A stretch of DNA of 64,000 bases. Source: Zeaxanthinibacter enoshimensis. Its GTDB lineage: Bacteria > Bacteroidota > Bacteroidia > Flavobacteriales > Flavobacteriaceae. Below are positions 1-9,553 of the stretch, in pieces; the first letter of the stretch is position 1; every line of letters begins with the position of its first letter. The DNA lies in NCBI RefSeq assembly GCF_004362865.1, contig NZ_SNYI01000002.1, positions 620,001 to 684,000 of the forward strand, in the 5' to 3' direction. The position numbers were made by a program, and so were the translations under genes. Under the pieces are notes generated by a model. The model searched no databases, had not been told where the DNA came from, and worked only from the letters and a program-made list of their open reading frames with translations.

Positions 1-24
1 AGCCGGGAACTTCAGAATAACACC

Positions 25-57
25 AAAAAAAAATGCGGGGCTTTCGGCCCCGCATTT
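25..57 (-). terminator. Rho-independent terminator after the SusC/SusD operon
   Basis: An 11-bp perfect GC-rich stem (31-41 paired with 47-57, loop 42-46) is followed on the minus strand by a run of T (positions 33 down to 25). It lies just past the SusD stop codon, so it ends the susCD transcript. Confidence 0.85.
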
Positions 58-79
58 AATTTTATAATCCTTAGATAAA

Positions 80-1768
80 TTAGAATCCTGGATTCTGTGT
101 CAATACTCCACCGCTCAGGTCAATCGCGTTGACCGGGATTGGCAGGAGATCCATTTTAGGCAGGTACGGATTAGCTTTTTGTCCGAAGTTACCTATGGTT
201 CTTGCTTCGTTGGCAATGTACTCGTTGATCACACTCTCTGCTACGCCCCATCTTCTGAGGTCAAATAGTCGGTGTCCTTCCATGGCCAGTTCCAGGCGAC
301 GCTCAAAGCGGACTGCTTTCCTGGCAAAAGCCTGGTCGGGGAAAGAAGCATAAGGCTCTATCTGGTAATTGGCTGCAGGAGCTGTCCCGCTTGCATCTTG
401 CACATAAGACATATTCTTCGCCCTGTTCCTTACCTGGTTCACATAGCCAAGAGCTTTAGTCAGGTCGCCATTTTCAACAGCTACCTCTGCGGCCATCAGC
501 AACAGATCTGCATACCTCATAATGTGGTAATTGATCCCGGAATGCTGCTGCCCCCAGGCACCAGTACCCTGGTTAGCTTCTTCACCCGCCTGGTAAACAT
601 TCTTCTTAGGCAGGTAAGGTCCTGAGATATCAGCAAAACTGGCACGGATCCAATCTTTTCCTATATGCTCGCCATAACCATTGTAATCTATTCCTCTACG
701 GCCGACGGTATAGTCAAGTCGAGGATCCAGTGGTCCTGCTTCAGGTGTAAACGGATCGGAACTTTCCACCCCGTAATCATTCGCTACATCGCTTTGGTTA
801 AAGGTGTCGAGTAAAGGTAACCCGGAACCGTCTGTCTGGTAAGCATTCACCAGGTCCTGAGTAGGCTGGTAAAAACCACAACAAGAACCGAATGGCCCAG
901 GGTTAGGGAAGTTAAGTGTTCCTCCCCTGTTCCCGTTCAGGGATTGCGCATCGTCTGCTGTGAACTGGATTGCGAAGATAGACTCCGCACTGTTGTCCCC
1001 GGCAAGGCTGAAATTATCCAGGTACTCTGCATTCAGGGCGTATGGCCCGTTGTTGATCACGTCTTCAAAAAGAGGACCTGCTGCAGCGTAATCCTGCTGA
1101 AATAAATGAACTTTACCCAGGAAAGCCTTTGCAGCCCATGAGGTCGGTTTTCCCACCAAAGACTGTGTGGCAGGAAGGTTATCTACGGCAAACTGGAAAT
1201 CAGCCTCTATCTCTTCCCAGATCGGGCCTGTGTTAGGCTGGTTGAATTCGGTATTTGCGTAGTTTTCTTCAGAGATATAAGGAACATTCCCATAGATCTT
1301 CTGTAGCTCAAAGTTAAAATGCCCCCTGAGGAATCGTGCTTCTGCCAATTGAGAGGAGAAATCTCCGTCTTCAATAGAATTGATAAGCGAGATAACTGCG
1401 TTAGCGCGGTTAATACCGGCAAAAAGACCACTCCACTTTCCGAGGAAATAAGGGTTAGAACTCGTCCAGTCATAGGTTTCTATGAGGAAAAGGTCTGCCT
1501 GGTCTCCATCTGTACTTCCCTTATGGGCATCATCGGATATCACATCAAACCACCAGTTATCTCCACTTACGGTCCAGTCGGCAGCCGGCTGGTTATTCCG
1601 GATACCGTCCAGGGCTGAATAGGCGCCTACAAGCAAGAGGTTGACACCCTGTTCATTCTTAAGGGCGTCGTCACTCAGTGCGCCGACAGCCGGAACTGTG
1701 GTAAAGTCGTCATTACAAGCCAATAGGCCCATAAATACACTGACATACATTAATAATCTCTTTTTCAT
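80..1768 (-). CDS. SusD/RagB family nutrient-binding outer-membrane lipoprotein
   Basis: The 562-residue protein has a signal peptide ending in a lipobox (LLAC, Cys18), so it is a surface-exposed lipoprotein. The N-terminal SusD-like helices (for example GAYSALDG near residues 48-55 and the RANAVI segment) and the C-terminal RagB part (RFERRLELAMEGHRLFDLRRW, split here as RFERRLELAMEG then HRLFDLRRW) are typical of the family. SusD proteins form the lid of a SusC TonB-dependent transporter and bind the glycan or other ligand. The gene follows the SusC gene by 5 nt and must be co-transcribed. The substrate cannot be read from the sequence. The start is the only ATG ahead of the signal peptide. 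Confidence 0.95.
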   Translation of the reverse strand: MKKRLLMYVSVFMGLLACNDDFTTVPAVGALSDDALKNEQGVNLLLVGAYSALDGIRNNQPAADWTVSGDNWWFDVISDDAHKGSTDGDQADLFLIETYDWTSSNPYFLGKWSGLFAGINRANAVISLINSIEDGDFSSQLAEARFLRGHFNFELQKIYGNVPYISEENYANTEFNQPNTGPIWEEIEADFQFAVDNLPATQSLVGKPTSWAAKAFLGKVHLFQQDYAAAGPLFEDVINNGPYALNAEYLDNFSLAGDNSAESIFAIQFTADDAQSLNGNRGGTLNFPNPGPFGSCCGFYQPTQDLVNAYQTDGSGLPLLDTFNQSDVANDYGVESSDPFTPEAGPLDPRLDYTVGRRGIDYNGYGEHIGKDWIRASFADISGPYLPKKNVYQAGEEANQGTGAWGQQHSGINYHIMRYADLLLMAAEVAVENGDLTKALGYVNQVRNRAKNMSYVQDASGTAPAANYQIEPYASFPDQAFARKAVRFERRLELAMEGHRLFDLRRWGVAESVINEYIANEARTIGNFGQKANPYLPKMDLLPIPVNAIDLSGGVLTQNPGF

Positions 1769-1773
1769 CTTTT

Positions 1774-4700
1774 TTAGAATTTTGTGTTAATACCTATGGT
1801 AAATATCTGGGCCAGAGGATATGTATTCTCATCTATACCCAGGGATAAGTTGTCAAATGTAATGATCTCGGGGTCAAACCCGTCATACCCTGTAATGGTG
1901 AACAGGTTGGTACCCTGTACATAAAGACGAAGCATATCCATTCCTATTTTACCGGCAATATCATTATCAAAAGTGTATCCTACCTGTAGATTCTTCAACC
2001 TTAAAAAGGATGCGTCTTCCACGAAATAAGAATTGGGTTGTGTCTCTGAATTGGTAATTGTCTGGCTCAGTGCAGGCAGGGTTGCATCCGTATTGCTGGG
2101 AGTCCAGGAATCAAGTACCCTTACACTTCGGTTCGAATCGAAGAATGTAGGGAAATCCGTATAGATCTTGTCATAGTTATATACGTCGTTTCCTTGTGAT
2201 CCCGAGAAGAACAGGGACATGTCAAAGCCGGAGTAATTCAAGGCAACATTCAGACCGTAGGTGAAATCCGGGTGAGGGGAGCCAATATAGGTTCGGTCCT
2301 CATCATCGATTGTCCCGTTACCGTCAACATCGCGGTATTCAAATCGTCCCTGGTCTGTGAACCCTATGACCTCTCTTCCGTAGAATTCAGAAATAGACCT
2401 TCCTACCTCTGTACGGGTTACAGCCCCGCCCCTGAGGTTGGTACGGCCCACCTGGAAGTCAGCGATCAATTCCCTTACCTCGTTCTTATAGTGCGAGATG
2501 TTGGCGGAAATGTTATACTGAAGTCCGTAACTGGTTTCGTTACCATATCCAACAGAAAGGTCAAAACCTGTGTTCCGGATATCTCCAAGGTTTACCAGTG
2601 GCGCTGTAGCATCAATGGCAGTAGTACTGATAAGGCTGAAATCTCGTGTGATCAGGTCCTTGGTGTCTTTCTGGTATACTTCGAAAGATACATTAAGGGA
2701 GTTGTCCAACATCCCGAGGTCTACCCCGATATTCTTCACTTCACTGGTTTCCCATCTCAGGTTAGGATTACCCACCTGGTTAAGGATGGCCCCTGTAGAA
2801 ATTGAGCTACCGTCAAGGGAATAATTTGCCAGACCTTCATTCAGGGCAGAAATGTTAATCGTCGGGTTGCTTACGGGCAGGGTCTGGTTTCCGAGCTGTC
2901 CATAAGAAGCCTTCAACTTTAACCGGCTTACCCATGCATCCTGAGGGTAGAAATCCTCGTCACTGATGAGCCATCCTGCGCTGAAGGAGGGGAAAATATC
3001 ACTTTTATTATCCCCGAGGAATCGTGAGGATTCATCCCGACGAACTGTGGCAGTGGCAAAATATTTTCCGGCGTAAGAATAGGTTGCAGTTCCAAAAATG
3101 GAGAACAATGCGTTTTCGCCATCATAGGCAAAATCCACATTAGGTGTACCGCTACCATTACTTAACAGGTAGAAGTCGGGAGTCTCGAATAAATACCCGT
3201 TCCTCGAGATCTGGCTTCCCTTAGACCTGTCCTGTACAGCTTCTATACCAGCAAGGACATTGATATTGTGGTCTCCGAATGTGTTGACATAATTCGCCGT
3301 GTTACTCCAGGTCCAGGAGAAATTATTAAAGGTGAATTCGGTAAGTGTATTGGTGCTCAATGGCTCAACATGTTCAGGGTCAAGAGAAAGGAAAGATCTG
3401 TTATTTCCTGATTCTACAGTACCACTGAAGAGAGTTTTAAAGGTCAGGCCTTCGTACAGGTTTGCTGAAAGATAGATATCACCAAATACACGGAATAATT
3501 TATTATAGTTATCATCTGCTCTGAGTAGTTGTGCAACAGGGCTCCTGGTATTACTAAGACCCGGACCTCCTGAACCGGCAAGGTTTCCTTCATCGTCGTA
3601 TACCGGGATCAGCGGGCTCATCCTTAAAGCATCCTGTACGGTGTTCCCGGTAGAACGGTTAGAGAATGATGCATTTAAATGCTCCCCGATGGTTATCCTG
3701 TCTCCAAGCTTGAATTCTGAATTTAAGCGGGTGGTTCCTTGTTTGAAACCCGTAGTCAGGAAAATACCTTCACGGTTAAGATAATTGGCAGACATGAAAT
3801 ACTTGCCGTTCTCTCCACCATTCTGTACTGAGAGTGAAAAATTTTGAGTTTGAGCATCCTGGGTTATGGCGTCAACCCAATCTGTTCCTCCGGGACGTAC
3901 GGTAGCACTAACAGGCTCCCGCGTTATTGGATCATAAGAAACAACCCTTGTGTATCCCTGGAGAGTGTTGGGAACTACAGGTGATGGTCCTGATCCGTAT
4001 TGCGGATGGGTCACGGTGGCACCGTCATTGGCCAAACTCTGGAAGATCATTTCTCCGTGCTGTTGTGCATTCAGGAGCTCCGGTATATTTGTAGCTCTTG
4101 AGATACCGGTGTAGAAGTTAAAGGAAACAATCGCTTCTTCCTGGTTGTAACCTCCACCTTTAGTAGTGATAATCACAACCCCGTTAGAAGCCCTTGCTCC
4201 ATAGATAGCTGCTGCACCATCCTTCAACACGTTGATCTGGTCTATGTCAGCAGGGTTGATACTGTTAAGTACATTCGAATTATCTGTTTGTACCCCATCG
4301 ATGATATACAGCGGGTTGGTGTTGTTACTAGTACCAAAACCACGAATATTGATCTTGGGCGCTTCACCAGGGCTACCGGCATTAGTAACAGTTACCCCCG
4401 TTACCCTTCCTTCCAGTGCTTCGGAAGCGTTGACAATAGGAGCCTTCGTTGCCTCGGATACATCAACAGAGGCGACAGATCCGGTTACATCTCCCCGGGT
4501 CTGGGCAGCATATCCCAGAACAACCACCTCGCTGAGCTGGGCGGCATCTTCAGCCATAGTCACATTAATTACACTTTGTCCGTTTACAGGGATTTCCTGG
4601 GGGGTGAAACCGACAAAACTGAAAACAAGGACTGCATCCGAATCAGCTTCAATGGTGAAATTCCCATCAAAATCGGTCTGGGTTCCCTTTGTAGTTCCTT

Positions 4701-4914
4701 TTACAAGAACGTTCGCTCCTCCAAGAGGAATTCCGTCCCCGTCTGTAACGGTTCCGGTAATGGTTTGTTGGTAGTCGAACTCGGACCTCAGTGCATCAGC
4801 AGGATTCGCAAATGCGAAGGCCCCCACCATGAAGAACAAGAAAGACAAAACCGTCAAATAGCTAAAGTTACCACGCACTGATCTCAATGAGTGATAATCA
4901 CTTCTTTGGTTCAT
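1774..4914 (-). CDS. SusC/RagA family TonB-dependent outer-membrane transporter
   Basis: The 1046-residue protein has a hydrophobic export signal around residues 17-36. A carboxypeptidase-D regulatory-like beta-sandwich (residues about 49-125) precedes a TonB plug with the SusC-type segments IRGFGT, YIIDGV and VLKDGAAAIYGARASNGV (about 135-255). The rest is a 22-stranded barrel ending in F. It imports an oligomeric ligand across the outer membrane using TonB energy, together with the SusD partner encoded 5 nt downstream. There is no N-terminal anti-sigma-binding (STN) domain, so regulation is probably through the divergent AraC-type gene. The substrate is unknown; neighbouring enzymes suggest a sugar or glycoside. 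Confidence 0.96.
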   Translation of the reverse strand: MNQRSDYHSLRSVRGNFSYLTVLSFLFFMVGAFAFANPADALRSEFDYQQTITGTVTDGDGIPLGGANVLVKGTTKGTQTDFDGNFTIEADSDAVLVFSFVGFTPQEIPVNGQSVINVTMAEDAAQLSEVVVLGYAAQTRGDVTGSVASVDVSEATKAPIVNASEALEGRVTGVTVTNAGSPGEAPKINIRGFGTSNNTNPLYIIDGVQTDNSNVLNSINPADIDQINVLKDGAAAIYGARASNGVVIITTKGGGYNQEEAIVSFNFYTGISRATNIPELLNAQQHGEMIFQSLANDGATVTHPQYGSGPSPVVPNTLQGYTRVVSYDPITREPVSATVRPGGTDWVDAITQDAQTQNFSLSVQNGGENGKYFMSANYLNREGIFLTTGFKQGTTRLNSEFKLGDRITIGEHLNASFSNRSTGNTVQDALRMSPLIPVYDDEGNLAGSGGPGLSNTRSPVAQLLRADDNYNKLFRVFGDIYLSANLYEGLTFKTLFSGTVESGNNRSFLSLDPEHVEPLSTNTLTEFTFNNFSWTWSNTANYVNTFGDHNINVLAGIEAVQDRSKGSQISRNGYLFETPDFYLLSNGSGTPNVDFAYDGENALFSIFGTATYSYAGKYFATATVRRDESSRFLGDNKSDIFPSFSAGWLISDEDFYPQDAWVSRLKLKASYGQLGNQTLPVSNPTINISALNEGLANYSLDGSSISTGAILNQVGNPNLRWETSEVKNIGVDLGMLDNSLNVSFEVYQKDTKDLITRDFSLISTTAIDATAPLVNLGDIRNTGFDLSVGYGNETSYGLQYNISANISHYKNEVRELIADFQVGRTNLRGGAVTRTEVGRSISEFYGREVIGFTDQGRFEYRDVDGNGTIDDEDRTYIGSPHPDFTYGLNVALNYSGFDMSLFFSGSQGNDVYNYDKIYTDFPTFFDSNRSVRVLDSWTPSNTDATLPALSQTITNSETQPNSYFVEDASFLRLKNLQVGYTFDNDIAGKIGMDMLRLYVQGTNLFTITGYDGFDPEIITFDNLSLGIDENTYPLAQIFTIGINTKF

Positions 4915-5217
4915 AATCTTGAGTTGTTTAGGTTAGTTATAAATATTCGTATTCTCCTGCATCCCAGTCAACACCCTTACATCTGAAGGTTGAAGAAAAA
5001 AAATCCAGGAGAATTCTTATTAATACCTCTAAAATAAGAACTTATTATTAAGACTATCAAAACTATTTTGTCAAATAATTAACATTTTAGTAAACATTGT
5101 AAAACGTTAATTGGCATTTTTCAATGGGGAAAATGTGGAATAGTAAGTTAAATTTTGATTAATATTGTTGTTTCACAAGCACATTTTTTGAACCAAACCA
5201 AACTTCTCAACTAAGGA
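4915..5217. promoter_or_regulatory. AT-rich divergent control region between susC and araC-type gene
   Basis: This 303-bp gap has no gene. It contains inverted repeats: TTCTTATT (5014-5021) with AATAAGAA (5033-5040), and AATAAG (5033-5038) with CTTATT (5041-5046). On the minus strand TAGTTTTG (5065-5058) matches the Bacteroidota -7 box TAnnTTTG, but no TTG lies at the right -33 spacing. The repeats are candidate binding sites for the adjacent AraC-type regulator. That role is inferred. Confidence 0.4.
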
Positions 5218-6102
5218 ATGATCGCCAGTTTCCTCAAGAAAATACACCGTGAAATCACCCCGCTTACCGAAATGGATAGTTTTTATGTCTGTGAAAGGGT
5301 AAAGGATTGTTTTGATTACCCCGTCCATTACCATCCGGATTTTGAATTAAATTTTATCAGTGGTGGAAAAGGGGTGAGGAGGGTCATAGGCGATCATATC
5401 GAGGAAATCGATAACACCGAACTCGTCCTGGTAGGGCCCAATCTTTTCCATGTGTGGGAACAGCACAATTGTACCCAGAAGAATATACATGAAATAACCA
5501 TTCAGTTCCCTGAAAACCTATTTCACGACTCATTCCTGCAGCGTAACCTCATGCAGCCAATCCGGAATATGTTAGACAGGTCTGCTCATGGAATTTTGTT
5601 CTCTGCCGATGAGATCCGGCACATCATCCCCAGGCTTGAAAAAGTAACGGGCATGACCGGGATGCCATGTTTCCTTGAGTTGATGTGGATCATGCACGAA
5701 TTGGCCCAGACGCCTAACCAGCGACTGTTATCGACCAACACGGTGAGCCCGGATAATACGGAACAGGGGGATAAGGTCAAATTGTTATATGACTACGTTC
5801 ACCAGAATTTTTCCTCGAGGATCAGCCTGAACGATATGGCCGATCTTATGAATATGAGCAATGTATCCTTTAACAGGTTCATAAAAAGGAGTACAGGGAA
5901 AACCCTTGTGGAGTATGTGAATGAAGTCCGCGTTGGTTATGCCTCCCGCTGGCTGATCGAAAAGGACCTGAGTATATCAGAAATTGCCTTTTCCAGCGGC
6001 TTTAACAGTATTGCAAATTTTAACCGGGTATTCAGGAAAATGAAAGGGCAGACCCCGACGGATTTCCGTAACGAATTTTCTAACCTTAAAAAGGTCCTGT
6101 AA
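5218..6102 (+). CDS. AraC family transcriptional regulator with N-terminal cupin-like sensor
   Basis: The 294-residue protein has an N-terminal half like the AraC cupin sensor (HYHPDFELNFI and a following glycine-rich turn, residues about 37-60). Two helix-turn-helix motifs sit in the last 100 residues, including SISEIAFSSGFNSIANFNRVFRK (split: SISEIAFSSGF, then NSIANFNRVFRK) and GQTPTDFRNEF. It binds DNA and probably senses a sugar or oxidised product. It is transcribed away from the SusC/SusD genes and just ahead of the GMC dehydrogenase operon, so it may control both. AAGGA sits directly before the ATG. The ligand is unknown. Confidence 0.93.
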   Translation: MIASFLKKIHREITPLTEMDSFYVCERVKDCFDYPVHYHPDFELNFISGGKGVRRVIGDHIEEIDNTELVLVGPNLFHVWEQHNCTQKNIHEITIQFPENLFHDSFLQRNLMQPIRNMLDRSAHGILFSADEIRHIIPRLEKVTGMTGMPCFLELMWIMHELAQTPNQRLLSTNTVSPDNTEQGDKVKLLYDYVHQNFSSRISLNDMADLMNMSNVSFNRFIKRSTGKTLVEYVNEVRVGYASRWLIEKDLSISEIAFSSGFNSIANFNRVFRKMKGQTPTDFRNEFSNLKKVL

Positions 6103-6255
6103 AATTCCAATTGCTGAAAGAACTTTCACAGCCTTGAACTTTTTTTTTCAATTCTTGCTCTTTTCTGATCATTCTGCAGTTTTAACAGGTATTTGCTATT
6201 TTAAATACTTAATTTTCTAAGTCAAATTGTAAATAAACCAAACCAGACTATTCCT

Positions 6256-7974
6256 ATGCAGATTAAAGAACAGGCCAAGGTTTATGATGTTATCATTGTA
6301 GGCTCTGGCGCCGGTGGCGGAATGGCCACCAAGGTATTATCAGAGGCTGGCCTTAAAGTTGCCGTAGTGGAAGCAGGTCCGTACTTTGACCCGGCAGATC
6401 CCGACCAAATGACCCAGTTAAAATGGCCCTATGAATCCCCCCGCAGAGGCGCCGGGACTGTCCGGCCTTTTGGAGATTTTGATACGGCCTACGGAGGTTG
6501 GGAAATAGAAGGGGAACCCTATACCCATAAGGATGGAACTAAATTTGACTGGTTCCGTTCGCATATGCTGGGAGGGAGGACCAATCACTGGGGGCGGATA
6601 TCCCTGCGTTTCGGGCCTAAGGATTTTAAGCATAAAGATATAGACGGGCTCGGGGATAACTGGCCCATTGGTTACGAAGATGTAAAGCCCTATTATGATA
6701 AGGTGGATAAACTCATTGGAGTTTTCGGAACCAATGAAGGTTTGCCGAACGATCCCGATGGTTTTTTCCTGCCACCCCCAAAACCCAGGCTGCACGAACT
6801 GTTCTATATAAAAGGAGCCAGGAAATCGAATATCCCGGTCATCCCATCCAGGATGTCCATGCTTACCAAAAAGATCAATAAAGAAAGAGGAGTATGTTTC
6901 TACTGCGGGCAATGTTCCCGTGCCTGCCAGGTGTATGCTGATTTTTCCTCGGGTAGCTGCCTGATCTTCCCCGCGCAGAAGAATGGTGGACAAGTAGATC
7001 TTTATGTAAACTCGGTTGTGCGTGAAGTCACCACCAATGAAGAAGGAAGGGCTACGGGTGTATCCTATATCAGCAAAGACGACAGGAAAGAATATAAATT
7101 AAAGGGCAGGGTAGTGGTACTCGCCGCCTCTGCATGCAGCTCTGCACGTATCCTGCTGAACTCTAAAAGCAGTCAGCATCCCAACGGGCTGGGGAACGGG
7201 AGCAATGTGGTTGGGAAATACCTCCACGATTCTACCGGTGCCAGCCGGGCCGGCTTTATACCGGACCTGATGAACCGGAAAATGTATAATGAAGATGGGG
7301 TTGGTGGAATGCACGTTTATACTCCCTGGTGGCTGGATAACAAGAACCTGGATTTCCCCAGGGGATACCATATAGAAGTGTGGGGAGGAATGGGAATGCC
7401 GGGCTACGGCTTTGGTTTTAACCCGAACGAATTCAACAAGTTCTTTGGCCTGCCCACCGGTGGATACGGGGAAGGCTTAAGGGCAGATGTGAAGAAATAT
7501 TACGGTTCTGTCATCGGTTTCGGCGGCAGGGGAGAAGCGATCGCGAGGGAGGATAACTATTGTGAAATAGATCCTACCACGGTCGATGAATTCGGGATTC
7601 CTGTCCTGCGGTTCCATTACAAGTGGTCCGATTTCGAAAGAAAACAAGCCAAGCATATGCAGGAGACCTTTGAAGAACTCATCCACAATATGGGCGGGGA
7701 AGTCCTGGGTGACAGGCCTCCAAAGGAGGAAGATTATGGGTTGCTCACCCCGGGAAGGATCATTCATGAGGTGGGTACCACCAGGATGGGTGACGATCCT
7801 AAGAGATCAGTGGTGAATAAGCATCAGCAACTGCACGAAGTGGATAATGTCTTTGTGATGGATGCAGGGCCTTTTGTGTCCCAGGCGGATAAGAACTGTA
7901 CCTGGACAATCCTGGCGCTGGCTTGGCGCGCATCAGATTACCTTGTCGATCAATTGAAACAACAAAATATTTAA
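6256..7974 (+). CDS. GMC family FAD-dependent oxidoreductase (sugar/glycoside dehydrogenase type)
   Basis: The 572-residue protein starts with a Rossmann FAD motif (VGSGAGGG, residues about 15-22) and ends with a GMC C-terminal domain. The C-terminal domain includes HEVGTTRMG (His504) and the KNCTWTILALA segment (Asn547), the likely catalytic pair. The HMLGGRTNHWGR segment near 103-114 is typical of bacterial GMC dehydrogenases. A cysteine cluster C-x2-C-x2-C-x3-C (Cys214, 217, 220, 224) suggests an Fe-S centre, as in FAD glucose dehydrogenases. It has no signal peptide of its own. The gluconate-dehydrogenase-subunit-3 protein 3 nt downstream carries a Tat-like signal, so the pair may be exported together. 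The likely reaction is oxidation of a sugar or glycoside hydroxyl, possibly at C3. The exact substrate is unknown. Confidence 0.92.
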   Translation: MQIKEQAKVYDVIIVGSGAGGGMATKVLSEAGLKVAVVEAGPYFDPADPDQMTQLKWPYESPRRGAGTVRPFGDFDTAYGGWEIEGEPYTHKDGTKFDWFRSHMLGGRTNHWGRISLRFGPKDFKHKDIDGLGDNWPIGYEDVKPYYDKVDKLIGVFGTNEGLPNDPDGFFLPPPKPRLHELFYIKGARKSNIPVIPSRMSMLTKKINKERGVCFYCGQCSRACQVYADFSSGSCLIFPAQKNGGQVDLYVNSVVREVTTNEEGRATGVSYISKDDRKEYKLKGRVVVLAASACSSARILLNSKSSQHPNGLGNGSNVVGKYLHDSTGASRAGFIPDLMNRKMYNEDGVGGMHVYTPWWLDNKNLDFPRGYHIEVWGGMGMPGYGFGFNPNEFNKFFGLPTGGYGEGLRADVKKYYGSVIGFGGRGEAIAREDNYCEIDPTTVDEFGIPVLRFHYKWSDFERKQAKHMQETFEELIHNMGGEVLGDRPPKEEDYGLLTPGRIIHEVGTTRMGDDPKRSVVNKHQQLHEVDNVFVMDAGPFVSQADKNCTWTILALAWRASDYLVDQLKQQNI

Positions 7975-7977
7975 GAA

Positions 7978-8694
7978 ATGGACAGGAGAAAAAGTTTAAA
8001 ATCTCTATTCCTCGGAACAGTAGCAGGAGGGTTAGCATTACACGGTTGTAAACCTGAGGCCGAAGTGGCCCAGGAAGAATCTGCCATACAGGGTTACTCA
8101 TATAATTACGGGAGAACACCCAAGGAAAAAGAGCTGATCATGGAACTTGAAGAGGAGGTTTTCTTCAACGAGCATGAGATGGAGACCATAGCCGTATTAT
8201 GCGCTCTTATCCTGCCAGCTAATGATAAATTTGGCAGTGCCACCGATGCGGGAACCCCTGCCTTCATAGAATTCATGGCTAAAGATATCCCGGAAATGCA
8301 GGCTACCCTCAGGGGTGGGCTCATGTGGTTAGATCATAAATCCAATACCGAATACAACCTTGAATTCAAATCGGCAGAAGAAGCCCAGCAAAAACAGCTT
8401 TTAGACGCTATTGCCTTCTATGATCCGGAAGTTCCCATGAACGAACAACCCCTGGAAATTCAATTCTTTTCCATGATGCGAAACCTGACGCTGACCGGGT
8501 ACTATACATCCAAGATGGGGATAGAGGACCTGGGATACCAGGGAAATATGCCCAATGTTTGGGATGGTGTCCCTGAAGATGTACTTGAACAACATGGCGT
8601 AGCCTATGACGAGGAATGGATCGCTAAATGTGTGGACCAAAGTAAGCGGGGTGTGATCGCGGAGTGGGACGAAAATGGTAATTTGCTGACCTGA
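7978..8694 (+). CDS. Gluconate 2-dehydrogenase subunit 3 family protein with Tat/lipoprotein signal
   Basis: The 238-residue protein begins DRRKSLKSLF, a twin-arginine-like motif, followed by a hydrophobic segment and a lipobox-like LHGC (Cys24). The body resembles the small subunit of membrane GMC dehydrogenases (a helical domain with LCALILPANDKFGSATDAG near residues 72-90). In known systems this subunit is needed for export and stability of the FAD subunit, which travels with it through Tat. The spacing (TAA, 3 nt, ATG) to the GMC gene shows translational coupling. A third, cytochrome c subunit is not encoded nearby, so the electron acceptor is unclear. Confidence 0.9.
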   Translation: MDRRKSLKSLFLGTVAGGLALHGCKPEAEVAQEESAIQGYSYNYGRTPKEKELIMELEEEVFFNEHEMETIAVLCALILPANDKFGSATDAGTPAFIEFMAKDIPEMQATLRGGLMWLDHKSNTEYNLEFKSAEEAQQKQLLDAIAFYDPEVPMNEQPLEIQFFSMMRNLTLTGYYTSKMGIEDLGYQGNMPNVWDGVPEDVLEQHGVAYDEEWIAKCVDQSKRGVIAEWDENGNLLT

Positions 8695-8718
8695 TAAGCT
8701 AATCTAAATATTAAGGCT

Positions 8719-9549
8719 ATGAAAACATTTGCCCATGCTGCTGTATTCTTATGTATAACCCTTTTTTCCAGCCTGGGATACGCACAGGAGATTGGCTTAC
8801 AACTTTACAGCCTGAGAGAACAGTTCAAAACAGATGTTGAGGGTACCCTTAAACTGGTCAGTGATTGGGGCATTAAGAGTCTGGAAGGAGGGGATACCTA
8901 CGGTTTGCCTTTGGATGAATTCCAGGATCTCCTTGAAAAATATGACCTGCAGGTAGTGAGCGTGGGAAGTTCTTTTGAAGAACTCCGGGACAATCCTGCT
9001 GCAGCGATCCAAAGAGCGGAAGACTATGACGCCGAGTATATCATGTGTGCGTGGATTCCCCACAAAGACAAGTTCAAGATGGCCGATGCCAAAAGTGCCG
9101 TGGAAGTGTTCAACCAGGCCGGGAAGCAGGCTAAAGCCGCAGGTCTGACCCTGGTGTATCACCCGCATGGATATGAATTTGCCAAACACGGGAAGGGTAC
9201 TCTTTTTGATTTCATGGCTGAGCAGGCGACCGACTTTGATTTTGAAATGGACGTGTACTGGGTGAAACACGGAGGTGAAGACCCTATGGAATTGCTGAAC
9301 ACCTACCCGGACAAATTTAAGCTTATGCACCTGAAAGATATGAAAGCAGGAGTTAAGGGTAATCTTTCCGGTCATGAAGATGTGGAAACCAATGTAACCC
9401 TGGGAACCGGCACCATTGATATTGCCGCCCTGGTTCGCAGGGCAGGAGAATTGGGGATTCCTTATCTTTTTATTGAAGATGAATCCTCCAGTGTAGTGCA
9501 GCAGGTTCCCAAAAGCCTTGAATTCCTGGGTCAGCTACGGAAAATGTAA
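8719..9549 (+). CDS. Secreted sugar phosphate isomerase/epimerase-like TIM barrel
   Basis: The 276-residue protein has a signal peptide (cleavage near GYAQ-E, residue 23) followed by an AP-endonuclease-family-2/xylose-isomerase-like TIM barrel. Visible metal-site strands are YHPHGYEF, FEMDVYW, LMHLKDM and LFIEDES. Periplasmic members of this family occur beside oxidoreductases in loci that process 3-keto-glycosides, and some catalyse elimination or epimerisation of keto sugars. It follows the GMC pair by 24 nt in the same direction, so it probably acts on the oxidised product. The reaction is inferred, and a true sugar phosphate substrate is unlikely outside the cytoplasm. Confidence 0.88.
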   Translation: MKTFAHAAVFLCITLFSSLGYAQEIGLQLYSLREQFKTDVEGTLKLVSDWGIKSLEGGDTYGLPLDEFQDLLEKYDLQVVSVGSSFEELRDNPAAAIQRAEDYDAEYIMCAWIPHKDKFKMADAKSAVEVFNQAGKQAKAAGLTLVYHPHGYEFAKHGKGTLFDFMAEQATDFDFEMDVYWVKHGGEDPMELLNTYPDKFKLMHLKDMKAGVKGNLSGHEDVETNVTLGTGTIDIAALVRRAGELGIPYLFIEDESSSVVQQVPKSLEFLGQLRKM

Positions 9550-9553
9550 TCAG

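Noticed and set aside
4232-4881. Long plus-strand ORFs opposite the SusC N-terminal region
   Set aside because: They lie fully inside the SusC gene on the other strand and have no recognisable domain; the SusC frame explains the sequence.
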